Shown piece after piece: positions 1 through 8,679 of a stretch of DNA of 64,000 bases. A program made the translations under genes and the position numbers. Location: the NCBI GenBank assembly GCA_933228675.1, contig OW121740.1:35012292-35076291 (forward strand), given 5' to 3'. This DNA comes from Stomorhina lunata (Eukaryota > Arthropoda > Insecta > Diptera > Rhiniidae). Each line of letters starts with the position of its first letter. The first letter of the stretch is position 1. Under the pieces are notes generated by a model. That model had not been told where the DNA came from, searched no databases, and was given only the letters and a program-made list of their open reading frames with translations.

Positions 1-475
1 ATTTTTTAGATTCTTTATTTTTGCATGAATTCTGTATTTTTAAAGCTCTTTTAATAGCTAATAACTTAAGCATTTCGTTAAGGTCTTTTGGATCTAAGAC
101 TAATATTTCTATGCGTAACATACATAAGCACCGTACGGTTAAAACTGCGCTAAAAGAATGATGTCTGTAGAGCCCTTTGTACTCTTCGGCAGTTGTAGCA
201 TGTTCATTTTTTTTTCTAATACATAAACAATGTGATGCCATTTCCATTCACTTTATTGCCGCGGTTAAAGATTTAAATGTATAATCAACAAAAAATTATA
301 TGGGTTTTAAATTAATAATGCTAAAAAATGCTAAATATATAATTGAAAAATGCTAAAAATAATGCTAACTGCAAAATGGAAAATTTGCAGCTAAATTATA
401 AATAAAAATGCTAAATCTAGCCGCAAAAATTCCAAAATGGCCACACTGCTTGTTGTGCAAATTGATCGTGTACGA
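1..475. other. AT-rich left edge, no gene recognised
   Basis: No coding region can be supported here. Positions 128-172 match, in inverse orientation, the left arm of a fold-back repeat at 6531-6603; both share the core AACCGTACGG. A run of short motifs based on AATGCTAAA occupies 317-418. The rest is low-complexity AT-rich sequence, part of which may be the 3' UTR of the minus-strand exon that ends at 476. Confidence 0.4.
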
Positions 476-886
476 TTATAGTTTCGAATTACTTGGAATC
501 TCTAAATCTTTCCCATTGATTACAGCCTTTGCATCAGCTTCTCTAGACCCTTTGGAAGCAGACTCGACAATCTGTTCTTCACGAACGCGTTGCGCCCATT
601 TTAAACTAGCTTTCTGCCTGGGGGTCAGAGTTGCCGGGTCAGCTTTACCATATTTCTCAAGTTGTTTGTCTACGAGTCGCTGATCAATTTTGTATTTCTT
701 CTTAGTAGCTTGTGGTTTAGTTGGTATCCTTCCAAATCTCTCGTAATCAATTCTAATCTGTTCGTGAAACTTTTTTAAAATTTTCTCGTCGTCACTTAGC
801 AAACTCTTGCGTTTTAATGTTGACAAAATAGCCGCTGATTCACGATAGACCTCTCTCGAAACACGTTTTGCTTTTTTTTCATCTAT
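476..886 (-). CDS. Terminal exon of an unrecognised lysine/arginine-rich protein
   Basis: On the minus strand an open frame runs from a splice-acceptor-like site (pyrimidine-rich stretch ending CTAG, exon starting at 886) to a TAA at 476-478, giving 136 residues. It opens IDEKKAKRVSREVYRESAAI and continues with a charged, probably helical region rich in Lys, Arg and Glu. It contains LTPRQKASLKWAQRVREEQ, faintly like the TPARRAFLQRRAA segment of the RRM gene at 4506-6291. An internal Met exists at 826, but the frame stays open past it to the acceptor, so I read this as a 3' exon rather than an intact single-exon gene. No upstream exon was found between 900 and 2360, where retroelement debris lies. 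No function is assigned, and it may be a partial or decaying gene. Confidence 0.5.
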   Translation of the reverse strand: MDEKKAKRVSREVYRESAAILSTLKRKSLLSDDEKILKKFHEQIRIDYERFGRIPTKPQATKKKYKIDQRLVDKQLEKYGKADPATLTPRQKASLKWAQRVREEQIVESASKGSREADAKAVINGKDLEIPSNSKL

Positions 887-1297
887 CTAGATTAAGAAAA
901 AATATTTTATTAAATTAGTACCATTTCCTTATATTTATATACAAAAAGTAAATGCTTAGACACGATGTTTCCAGGGTTTTCTAACGTAGCATGGGAGAAG
1001 TAAATCCCCTTGATCTGATCTTGTTTTTTTTATGTTTTTATGTACGGTCAATTTTTTCTAGCAATCCTAACTTTCCTGGCCAATGTCTCTACTATTGTAG
1101 TATTCTTAAAAGAAGTGGTCTAATAACTGAGCCTACAAAATATTTGGTCCACTATTGTCAGCCGGTTTGGAAGTTTTTGGTCACTGACTCAAAAATATAT
1201 CTGAAATCGATCGATTTGAAAACGATAGATTTTCATCACATACCGTAATTTTATTTAAAACCTCAAGTAATTATTTTTAGAAAGTTTCTCTTTAACA
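887..1297. other. Non-coding stretch with one half of a dispersed repeat
   Basis: No gene is supported. Positions 1195-1247 nearly match the right arm (11211-11263) of the inverted-repeat element at 11035-11264, including the shared GAAATCGATCGATTTGAAAA. Only this half is recognisable, so it is a truncated copy. Confidence 0.5.
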
Positions 1298-1930
1298 TTT
1301 TTTGGGTACGTAGTCACAACAATGCACCAGGTAACACTATTGCGTATAATCTAGCAAAACTCGGAGCTGTCCTCAGTCAGTAGGATATCGAACAATATAC
1401 AGGTATACCGCTATCAGCCTTCAAATTACTCTTTAATCGCATTGACCAACTGGTCCACCGAAACAACCTGCTCAGTCTCAAGACTTGGTCAACATACAAC
1501 AGTAAGCTTTCTTGTTTTCCCTACGGCCCCATAGGCTATGCACTCTAATATCAATCCTCATAGGGCACTGCATTATAGAACTGCATGCTGGAAGACCAAA
1601 AATTGATGTAAAGTAAGCATAGAGTTTACCATAAGTAGCAAACAAACTTTAATCTTAAAAGCAATGACTACTGTAGAAGTTGTCATAACGACGAGGAGGA
1701 AGAAACTGTGGCTCATCTCCTCTGTCACTGCCCAGCCCTTGCTGATCTTAGGTCTCACTATTTTGGCTACTCGTTTCCGCACGATTTATCAGATGTCTCG
1801 AGTTTTAATATTCGTAAAATAGGCTCATTCATTGTTGCATATGGTTGGCTCAACAGAGCCTTGAAACTTTTTGTAGTGAAGAATATATTCTTCTCACACA
1901 CTAAGGGACCACTTTCTACGACTTAACCTA
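1298..1930 (+). mobile_element. Degenerate non-LTR retrotransposon 3' part (RNase H and Zn-knuckle tail)
   Basis: Plus-strand conceptual translation near 1303-1375 gives FWVRSHNNAPGNTIAYNLAK, a decayed form of the RNase H signature WVPGHxxIxGNxxAD of I/Jockey-type retrotransposons. Further on, near 1665-1740, comes CRSCHNDEEEETVAHLLCHC, the C-terminal cysteine/histidine element of the same ORF2 class. The frame is broken by several stops. The VRSHNN motif recurs in minus-strand fragments at 17840-18180 and 59047-59420, so these are three copies of one family. Confidence 0.75.
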
Positions 1931-2362
1931 GCAGTTAGAACACGCCTCCCTTTTAGTATAGACAAAATACTCTTTGATTTTAGATAGAGCTCTTTCATAA
2001 CCAGAATTTGTGATTTTCCATATCTCTAGAGTAAGAAAAACATATAAGTTGATTTAGTAATGCATTAATATACGAGCAACTTCGTTAACGGTAAAATTAA
2101 AAATGTGCAAACTGATCAGTCAAAGTACAAAAAAAAAATGTTTTCTTCCGTTTTTATACCGTAATTGGTTGGTTTTCAAAAGAGTACATGAACTAAAATG
2201 TACCCTTTTTACATTTTACCCTCTAAGGATGCTAATTTTCTCACAATTTTTTGAGCTAGACGATGTTGAATCTGTCAGTCTGTAAGTCATTCAAAATTCG
2301 TTCGATCATTAAATTACGATTATTTTCAGTTTAGCATTATAACTAATTAGGAATACATTTTT
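1931..2362. other. Spacer with a possible decayed copy of the 820-910 exon edge
   Basis: Positions about 1957-2045 resemble 823-908 (shared GACAAAATA, GATAGA, CTAGA-TAAGAAAAA blocks in the same order). This suggests an old duplication of the acceptor end of the exon at 476-886, now with stop codons. No gene is otherwise supported. Confidence 0.3.
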
Positions 2363-3423
2363 TTAAAATCCCATTAAATTCGTGGTTCTTAGTGCATAAA
2401 TTTTTGAAAGTAGAATACAAACCAAATTACTCTTGTGTCTAGATTTTCGACAAACTTTTCGACGGGCCTCTTCAGGAGTAAAACCTCTGCTTAAATGACG
2501 TTTGAACAATTTACAACCGGCATCACTAAAACCAGCAGTAAATCTACTATCTAAATGTTGGTCATCATCATCGTCGACTATATCAGGTTCAGGATTGTAG
2601 TAGTTATCGTCTCCAAAGCCAGTTTTGACATTATTGAAATTGCAAGCCATATTTCCCGTGTTATTGTTACCGCTACTCCAAAAACCATTGTTGTTGTTGC
2701 CACCATTCCAATTACCCATACTAGCGCTGTCTTTAATATTCCAATTTCCCATATTTTTGTTGTCATTCATATTGTTATTACCACAATTCCATGTACTATC
2801 ATTATCGGAATAGTTTGTGTTTTGGGAATGATTTCGATATGAATAGTTTTGTTGTGATATATTCGAACGATTGGAGTTAAGAAATTGTTGTTGCATATTT
2901 GAACGATTTGAATTGTAATAGGTTTCCCCATCGAAACGATCATTAGATGAAAAAGACTGCATGTGCATATTAGAAGAATTATTTCTTTGATAATCCATCA
3001 TATTTTGTTGCTGTTCTATGATCTGAGAAGAGCTAGAATTCAACCACCGAGAATTCTGATTAAAACCACAGCCATTATTATCTACAAAAAATGGAGGTGC
3101 TGGCGGCGCTGAAGAAACCGTTTTACTTTCTCTAAAGTTACTTTCTACCAATCGTAGATGTAGCCTATATCCGTTGTAGTTATATCCATTGCGGGATTTA
3201 ACAGCATTGAAGGCATTCCTTAAAATATTCATATGAAAACTTGAAATAAAAAGCCAAAATATAAATATCCTTACCTTGGACTATCAAACTGCACACATGC
3301 ATTTACGGGAGTTGCCTTATAGTTGACATCAACGAAGACTAGTTTTCCAAAAGGAATAAATATATCATCTATATCTGTGATACAAATATCTGGAGGTAGA
3401 TTTCCAACATGCACACAGTCCAT
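2363..3423 (-). CDS. Asn-rich RRM-domain RNA-binding protein (two exons)
   Basis: Minus strand: exon 1 3423-3275, intron 3274-3219 (56 bp, GTAAGG donor, TTTTAAG acceptor), exon 2 3218-2363, giving 334 residues. Residues 1-75 form one RRM: MDCVHVGNLPPDICITDIDD supplies the RNP2-like VHVGNLP, followed by FGKLVFVDV and the RNP1-equivalent VNACVQFDSP, which lacks the usual K/R-G-F/Y-G core, then NAFNAVKSRNGYNYNGYRLH. After the RRM lies about 200 residues of Asn/Ser/Gln/Gly-rich low complexity with GNWN and RSNxxQQ motifs, an acidic patch (IVDDDDDQ), and a basic end containing SRGFTPEEARRKVCRKSR. RNA binding is inferred from the RRM and target RNAs are unknown. The intron position and phase match the neighbouring gene at 4506-6291, so the two are tandem paralogues. 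The last ~30 residues read through a possible splice region, so the exact C-terminus is uncertain. Confidence 0.75.
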
Positions 3424-4505
3424 TTAAAAGTTCTCTAAAACTTTTAGACTAAAAGCACATTTATTAAACTTTTTTGAAATTTTAACAAAAAATGTATAAT
3501 TGTTGTGTTTTCTTTTTATTAAAGATGCCGAGAATAGTGTTGTAAAAGTATTGGGTACTCAGTACTGGATAGTTTATACGGTACTCAATACACAAAAATG
3601 TGTACTCAACAGATTTGATTAATTATAAAGTATGCGAAATGAAATAAGGATTTTGAACTGATGAAGAGGTATTCGTGGAAACTGATATCAATTTTGAGAC
3701 TTTAGACATATCGTAATATAGCAAATATGAAAGTATTATAGTCGGCCTAGTCCGATAAAATGATAACACTGAATTAAAAAAACTATTACATATTTTCCAA
3801 AAAAAAAAAAAAAAATGGCTGAGTTTGACTTCACAGTTATTTTAATTAATTAACATTATTGTGGATCAAATTCATTTTTATTTTTTATAAATGCAATTAT
3901 ATCATATTTGAATAAAGATTAGTTCATTTACATTTTGGTTGAGTTCGGACAAATAAGAGGAATAACAAAACCTACTTAAGAGTACATTAACACAAAACAC
4001 CAAAATTGTAGTCCACAACTTATGAATATTGAAACTATGTATAAGAAATTGAGAAAGTATTAAGTATGGACACAATTGTGTAAATTTTGGGTTACCTCGG
4101 ACTTGGCAGTTTCATTATTCGAAATTATTAAAAGTAAATTATACAAACGAATGTTTAATTTGTTTAATAGTTTTTTATCTGATATAAACGATTTGCAAAA
4201 ATTTCATTAAGTTTTTCCATTAAATATTTCATTTAAAATTCAATTTTATACCTTTTAAATATTAACATTAAAATTGTTTGCCATATCAGCCGTTATAGGA
4301 ACCAAGTAGTTTGGTGATAAACCTGTACGTTTGTAGCCTATGTAGTACGAAACGACCAGCATAGAACCTACACTGGTCTTACAGGCCGCTAATTAGCACT
4401 TGGATAGTAAACACATACTTATCCTAACTGGTCAACTTTCACATCCATACTCTCATCAGCAATATCAAAGGAGTAAAGACTAACCTGAGATTGCTAATTG
4501 AAGGA
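3424..4505. other. AT-rich spacer between the two RRM genes
   Basis: No coding region is supported. It contains the 5' flank of the Asn-rich RRM gene, an A-run near 3800-3815, and GTATTGGGTACTCAGTACT-like short repeats near 3550. Sequence about 3728-3762 (TATTATAGTCGG) resembles the start of the interspersed repeat described at 40563-43650, but too little remains to call it. Confidence 0.4.
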
Positions 4506-6291
4506 TTAACCAGAAGTCTTCTGCAACTTTTTATTAGAACCAGATACACTGGAATCCTGATTTTTAACCCCCTTATCATCACCACGGTAAACGTGCAGGA
4601 CAATCTTCTCGAAGCCGTAAGATAACTGCCCGCGCATTTCACGTAATGGTGCCAAAGATTCTTGAGTCAGGATTACAGTGATCCTTCTAAAAGAGTCTTC
4701 AGGTTCGGAAACCTTTACTATTCTCCAGTCTTGGATAGGTAGGTTAGGATTTCCGCACCGAAGAAGCTCCAGAATCTCTGTTGGTGAAGACAGCCCATCG
4801 GGCACAAGGGCTGTAGACCTAGGCCTACGAGGAATCTCTTCTATAGAAACCACATCAAGCGAAGCTCCATCCCAAATGTCATCAATGAGTTGGATTGCCT
4901 TTTTTAAAAGAAAGGCAGACCTCTTATTGTGACATGTCATAAGCTTGACGCTGCTTTGAAACCAGCCAGCATCACTACAGTTAGGAGGGTCTCCAGGGTT
5001 GTCCTTCAGGACCTTGAAGAATACTACCATTAGTTTTTTACGGATTATCTCCCACCTTTCAGGGGAGATAGCTCCGTCGTTGCTGTTTCTGTCAATGATA
5101 GCCCGCACAAGATGGCCGTTGGCAATGTCTCTGGGATTCTTCATCAACTTAACAGAAAGCTTAGGACGCTTAGCCTCGGGTTGTAGGCTTTGCAGGTCAG
5201 AATCTTTCTCTGAATGTTGCCGTTTAGGCCCGTTTGTAGACGACTCGAAAGATTGCTTCGTGCTATCAGCCAGTGTTTGTAGAGCCCAATTTATGGATTC
5301 AATGTCCTCAAGAGTAAGGGTTTCAACAGGCTTATCATTTAGCTTTTTTAACTTCCTCGTGGCTGCGCGTCTTTGCAGAAATGCTCTTCTGGCCGGAGTA
5401 AGATTCTTTCGGGAACGCTCTGCGGTAGAAAGAGGACCCGAAGACTGGTTTTCAGGCACAGAAAGGGAACCCTTTCCGTTGGCAATATCTTTGCAATTTT
5501 CCATTAACTTAACAGGCTTAGGACTCTTAGCCTCGGGTTGTAGACTTTGCACGCCAGAATCTTCCTCTAAATGTTGCAGTTTAGGCACGTTCGTAGACGC
5601 TTCGGAAGATTTCTTAGGTTTATCAGCCAGTGTTTGCATAGCCCTATTTATGGCTTCAATATCCTCAGGAGTGAGGGTCTCAATAGGCTTATTATTAAGC
5701 AGTTCTAACTTCCTCTCTGCAGCGCGTCTTTGGAGAAATGCTATTCTGCTAGGGGGAACATGCTTTCGGGGACGCTCTGAGGTAGAAAGGGAAGACTGGT
5801 TTCCAGGTACAGAACGGGAACTCGAACAAGTGTCCGCAGTTCCCTTTCGCATAAGACCCGAATCAAAAGCAGCTTTTGAAGTACTTGGTTCAAGACTCAA
5901 AAGCACTTTTTTTGCATCTCCTTCATTAGTGTTTTTAGGACAGTTAAAGGTTCCAGACTTTGCAGAGGACCTCCCTGCAGGTTGGAAATCAAAAGGTTGC
6001 GGATTAGTTTGACCTGGTGCATAAACTTGAAGCATATAGCCTTTATACTGGAAACCATTTGTATAGTACGAAGCGTTCTTAGCAGACCTGAAATAATGAA
6101 AATGTTAAATTACATCAAATATCCATCGCGTTAAAGTCAACTTACTCCTCGTTCACAAAATGTATAAAAGCAAATGCGGGTTGACAACGATTTTTAATAT
6201 CAATAAAATTTATTTTACCAAAAGATTGATATAAAAACCTTAATTCGTCAATTGTAATTTCGGGAGGAATATTTCCTATATAAATTTCCAT
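4506..6291 (-). CDS. RRM protein with internal duplication and DUF4780-like C-terminus
   Basis: Minus strand: exon 1 6291-6146, intron 6145-6088 (58 bp, GTAAGT donor, TTTCAG acceptor), exon 2 6087-4506 with TAA at 4508-4506, giving 575 residues. Residues 1-75 are an RRM (MEIYIGNIPPEITIDELRFL, then FGKINFIDI and AFAFIHFVNEE). Two ~117-residue repeats follow at roughly 139-255 and 256-373, each with a basic FLQRRAA-RKL block, an ETLTxEDIExIN helix, SLQPEAKxPK and DIANG. Residues about 374-575 contain HLVRAIIDRNSNDGAISPE, NPGDPPNCSDAGWFQSSVK and ILELLRCGNPNLPIQDWRIV. From memory this pattern resembles DUF4780, a domain of unknown function in expanded arthropod families often near mobile elements. 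The start is chosen because it gives a complete RRM after splicing; a later Met at 6035 would cut it. RNA binding is inferred. Confidence 0.78.
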
Positions 6292-7293
6292 TTTATTCAA
6301 AGTAGAAAATAATTATTTGTTGTTTATCACAATTTTGTAATAATGGCTATTTTCAGAGATGGGATTTGTGGTACAATTTAGTAAAGCGGTGTCTTCACTT
6401 GATAACTTTTAATATAATGGCTAATACACAGTGACAACAATAACACACCATCGTGACTACAATAACACAACACATACACGAATTTTTTGATATATAAACA
6501 GAGATTTCATAATAGTGTTAAGGGCCCCACAGACATTGTTCTTTTTGCGCACTTTTAACCGTACGGTTCAAACTGCACGATTAAACCTGCTAGTGTGTGG
6601 GCAAGTCATTCTTTTAGAACATGCATATTAATGATCTAAGTACAAAATGTTTTATGCATTTCATTATATTGTTGTAAAAGCATTTGTTGTGAGTTTGATA
6701 GCATTTGTTATATTGTTTCGACATTAACATTAAATTTGTATTGGTACTTTCATAGTTCTTGACTAAGCGACAAACATTATCTATCTCCATATATATCTTT
6801 AGATGGCAGTTCGGATAACTCCTTCGATGACATCCTAGAAGAAGCTGTTTTGTGTTGCTATGTTATTTTATTGGTAGGATTATCGCTTCCTTATGAAGAT
6901 GGTTTTCTGAGGGCATTTCTAAGAAGCCTGATACTGTTTTGGAGGCAGTATTTTCATTGCTCTGAAGTCATTCCACCACGTATCGCTCTTACTTGGATAC
7001 TACATAGATGCGACATAATTTGCCACAGTCCTACCAATAGCTTTACAAGTAGCACCCATACATGAGCATAGTTGCCTATCACCTATATATTAGGGGCGTT
7101 CTTCACCAATGTATTAAAATCATTTTACCATCCCCCACCCAGAGACGCGTCCTTTTTCACCGAGAAAGTATCTTTATACAAAGTGCAAAATGTAGTCATC
7201 TGTTTGTTTCGCCTACATGTGGTTAATGGTAAATGAGTATTATATGTTAATCATATTAAAAAGTTTAAAACTGTCCTGGAACTTAAACGCTTA
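6292..7293. other. Spacer upstream of the RRM gene, with a fold-back repeat
   Basis: No gene is supported. It contains the promoter-side flank of the minus-strand RRM/DUF4780-like gene and a small fold-back repeat at 6531-6603. Short open frames between 6850 and 7065 have no recognisable domain. Confidence 0.4.
6531..6603. repeat. Small fold-back repeat centred on CCGTACGG
   Basis: The left arm (GGGCCCCACAGACATTG ... AACCGTACGG) and the right arm (CCGTACGGTTCAAACTGCACG ... GTGTGGGC) are imperfect reverse complements meeting at the palindrome CCGTACGG. The left arm also matches the reverse complement of 128-172, so the unit is dispersed. Its size and structure fit a miniature inverted-repeat element; the superfamily is unknown. 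Confidence 0.5.
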
Positions 7294-7301
7294 ATCTAGA
7301 G

Positions 7302-7554
7302 CAGCCTTACTCAACCATTGCACTCAGGAGCCGAGTACCAAGATTTCTTAAAAACAATAACACACATGAAATTATTCAGCATGCATTGCCAGTGCTGAAA
7401 TTTATGTGTTGTCACCTCATTATATTACTTTTAACGCATTTTTTGTTCGATTTACATTTCATCGGTAACGCTGCATAAGATTATTTTTACACTAACACAT
7501 ATAAAACCACAAACACATATTTATTTTAGAATGTTCTCCCGTTGAGTACCCCTG
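7302..7554. mobile_element. hAT-type non-autonomous element with exact 8-bp target duplication
   Basis: Terminal inverted repeats CAGCCTTACTCAAC (left, 7302-7315) and the reverse complement of the right end, CAGGGGTACTCAAC, differ at three positions. CAGGGGTACTCAA is the classical hAT-type terminus. The element is flanked by the perfect 8-bp duplication ATCTAGAG at 7294-7301 and 7555-7562, as expected for hAT transposition. At 253 bp it has no transposase and must have moved in trans. The intact duplication suggests a fairly young insertion. Confidence 0.8.
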
Positions 7555-7593
7555 ATCTAGAGTGTCCAAAGTATGCATTTGGAAGTACCCTAT

Positions 7594-7704
7594 CCAAGTG
7601 TCAGGTAGTGTTTTTTGAAATTGAGACGAAAAGTATTCCCAAGAGTTTTTGTGGAAGAACTCTACTTTTCGTCTCAATTTCCAAAAACACTACCTGACAT
7701 TTGG
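7594..7704. repeat. 42-bp-arm inverted repeat (hairpin / foldback element)
   Basis: Left arm 7594-7635 (CCAAGTGTCAGGTAGTG ... GACGAAAAGTA) and right arm 7663-7704 are reverse complements with only a few mismatches, separated by a ~27-bp loop. It lies 31 bp after the hAT-type element's target duplication. It could be a separate foldback element or part of a compound insertion. No clear target duplication was found. Confidence 0.7.
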
Positions 7705-8461
7705 ACTGCTAAATCTGATGATCTCCTTAGTCGGGAAGATGGTTCTACCGCTGTCCGCCTGTAAATAGCAAATAAGACAATATCAGAACACCTAGTTCAC
7801 AGTTTCAAATTAAATATAATAATAAAAGTTCAAAGGTTTTTTATCTTTTCCTACCCACCGATTCCGCAGAACGATCGCCACTCTTACAGGGTACTGTGTT
7901 TTTGTTTTCCAAGCTATAATATGTAATCTTCATAGTCGTTACTATTGTGTAATTTATACACATTCTGAGTGGCACAAATAATCTGTTTTTATCAAAGGTA
8001 GTCTTGAAAAGCTTTTTTTCTTATCTATCCATTCAAGGTAACACAAAGAGACTTCTTTTAGGACCCAAGTGACGCAACGTTTTGATATATAATTGAAAGT
8101 TGATGATCAATTGTTGAAATTAGTTTTCTTTGTTGGCTGGAGCAGTAAAAGGTAGACAACACATTAACCTTTCGTATCTCAATATCTGTTGTGAATGTTA
8201 CGTGCAGACACTATGTAAAAATTGTACTCGATTTGTCAATGAAAGTCTACTGTACGTTTGGATTTGAAATTGTACTGAAAAAAGTACCAATGTAATATAG
8301 TTATCATCCCTGCCTAGAAGCAAGATTTGTCAAAATAATATAACAAATAAATTTGTTGTTATTTGTATGTGCATTTTTTTGTTGTACTAACTAATAAAGT
8401 TAATTTTATTATTTACATTGCATAATTTTTTACAAAAAAATTGTTTATAAACAAACTATAA
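7705..8461. other. Spacer upstream of the ZAD zinc-finger gene
   Basis: No gene or repeat was recognised. The distal part, close to 8400-8680, is the likely promoter and 5' leader of the zinc-finger gene, but no initiator or TATA motif stands out in this AT-rich sequence. Confidence 0.3.
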
Positions 8462-8584
8462 ATGTTTAGTAAGCAAAAGCCAAGAAAGAGAGCAATTAAT
8501 TTAAACACAACAATGGGAAAAAATCAAATGTTTGTGAGAAAACTGTGGCAATTTTCCGCAGACAGTGAAGAAGACAAAATGTAA
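8462..8584 (+). other. Short upstream ORF (40 codons) before the ZAD gene
   Basis: An ATG at 8462 opens a 40-residue frame (starting MFSKQKPRKRAINLNTTMGK, ending SADSEEDKM) that stops about 95 bp before the ATG of the zinc-finger gene on the same strand. It could be an upstream ORF in the 5' leader, a short peptide gene, or chance. Its basic then acidic composition is not random-looking, but no family was recognised. Confidence 0.3.
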
Positions 8585-8679
8585 AATTTAACAAAATGAA
8601 TAAATTTCCTTAAGAAGAAAATCTGAAATTATAAATAAAGAACTATAAAGATAAATAAGTTTCAAATATATTTGCCAAG

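Noticed and set aside
408..683. Plus-strand 91-codon frame opposite the 476-886 exon
   Set aside because: It is the antisense shadow of the minus-strand frame, which has a splice acceptor and protein-like composition.
4999..6012. Plus-strand 337-codon frame over the RRM/DUF4780-like gene
   Set aside because: It is antisense to a spliced gene with a recognisable RRM; its Ser/Leu-rich composition reflects the opposite strand.
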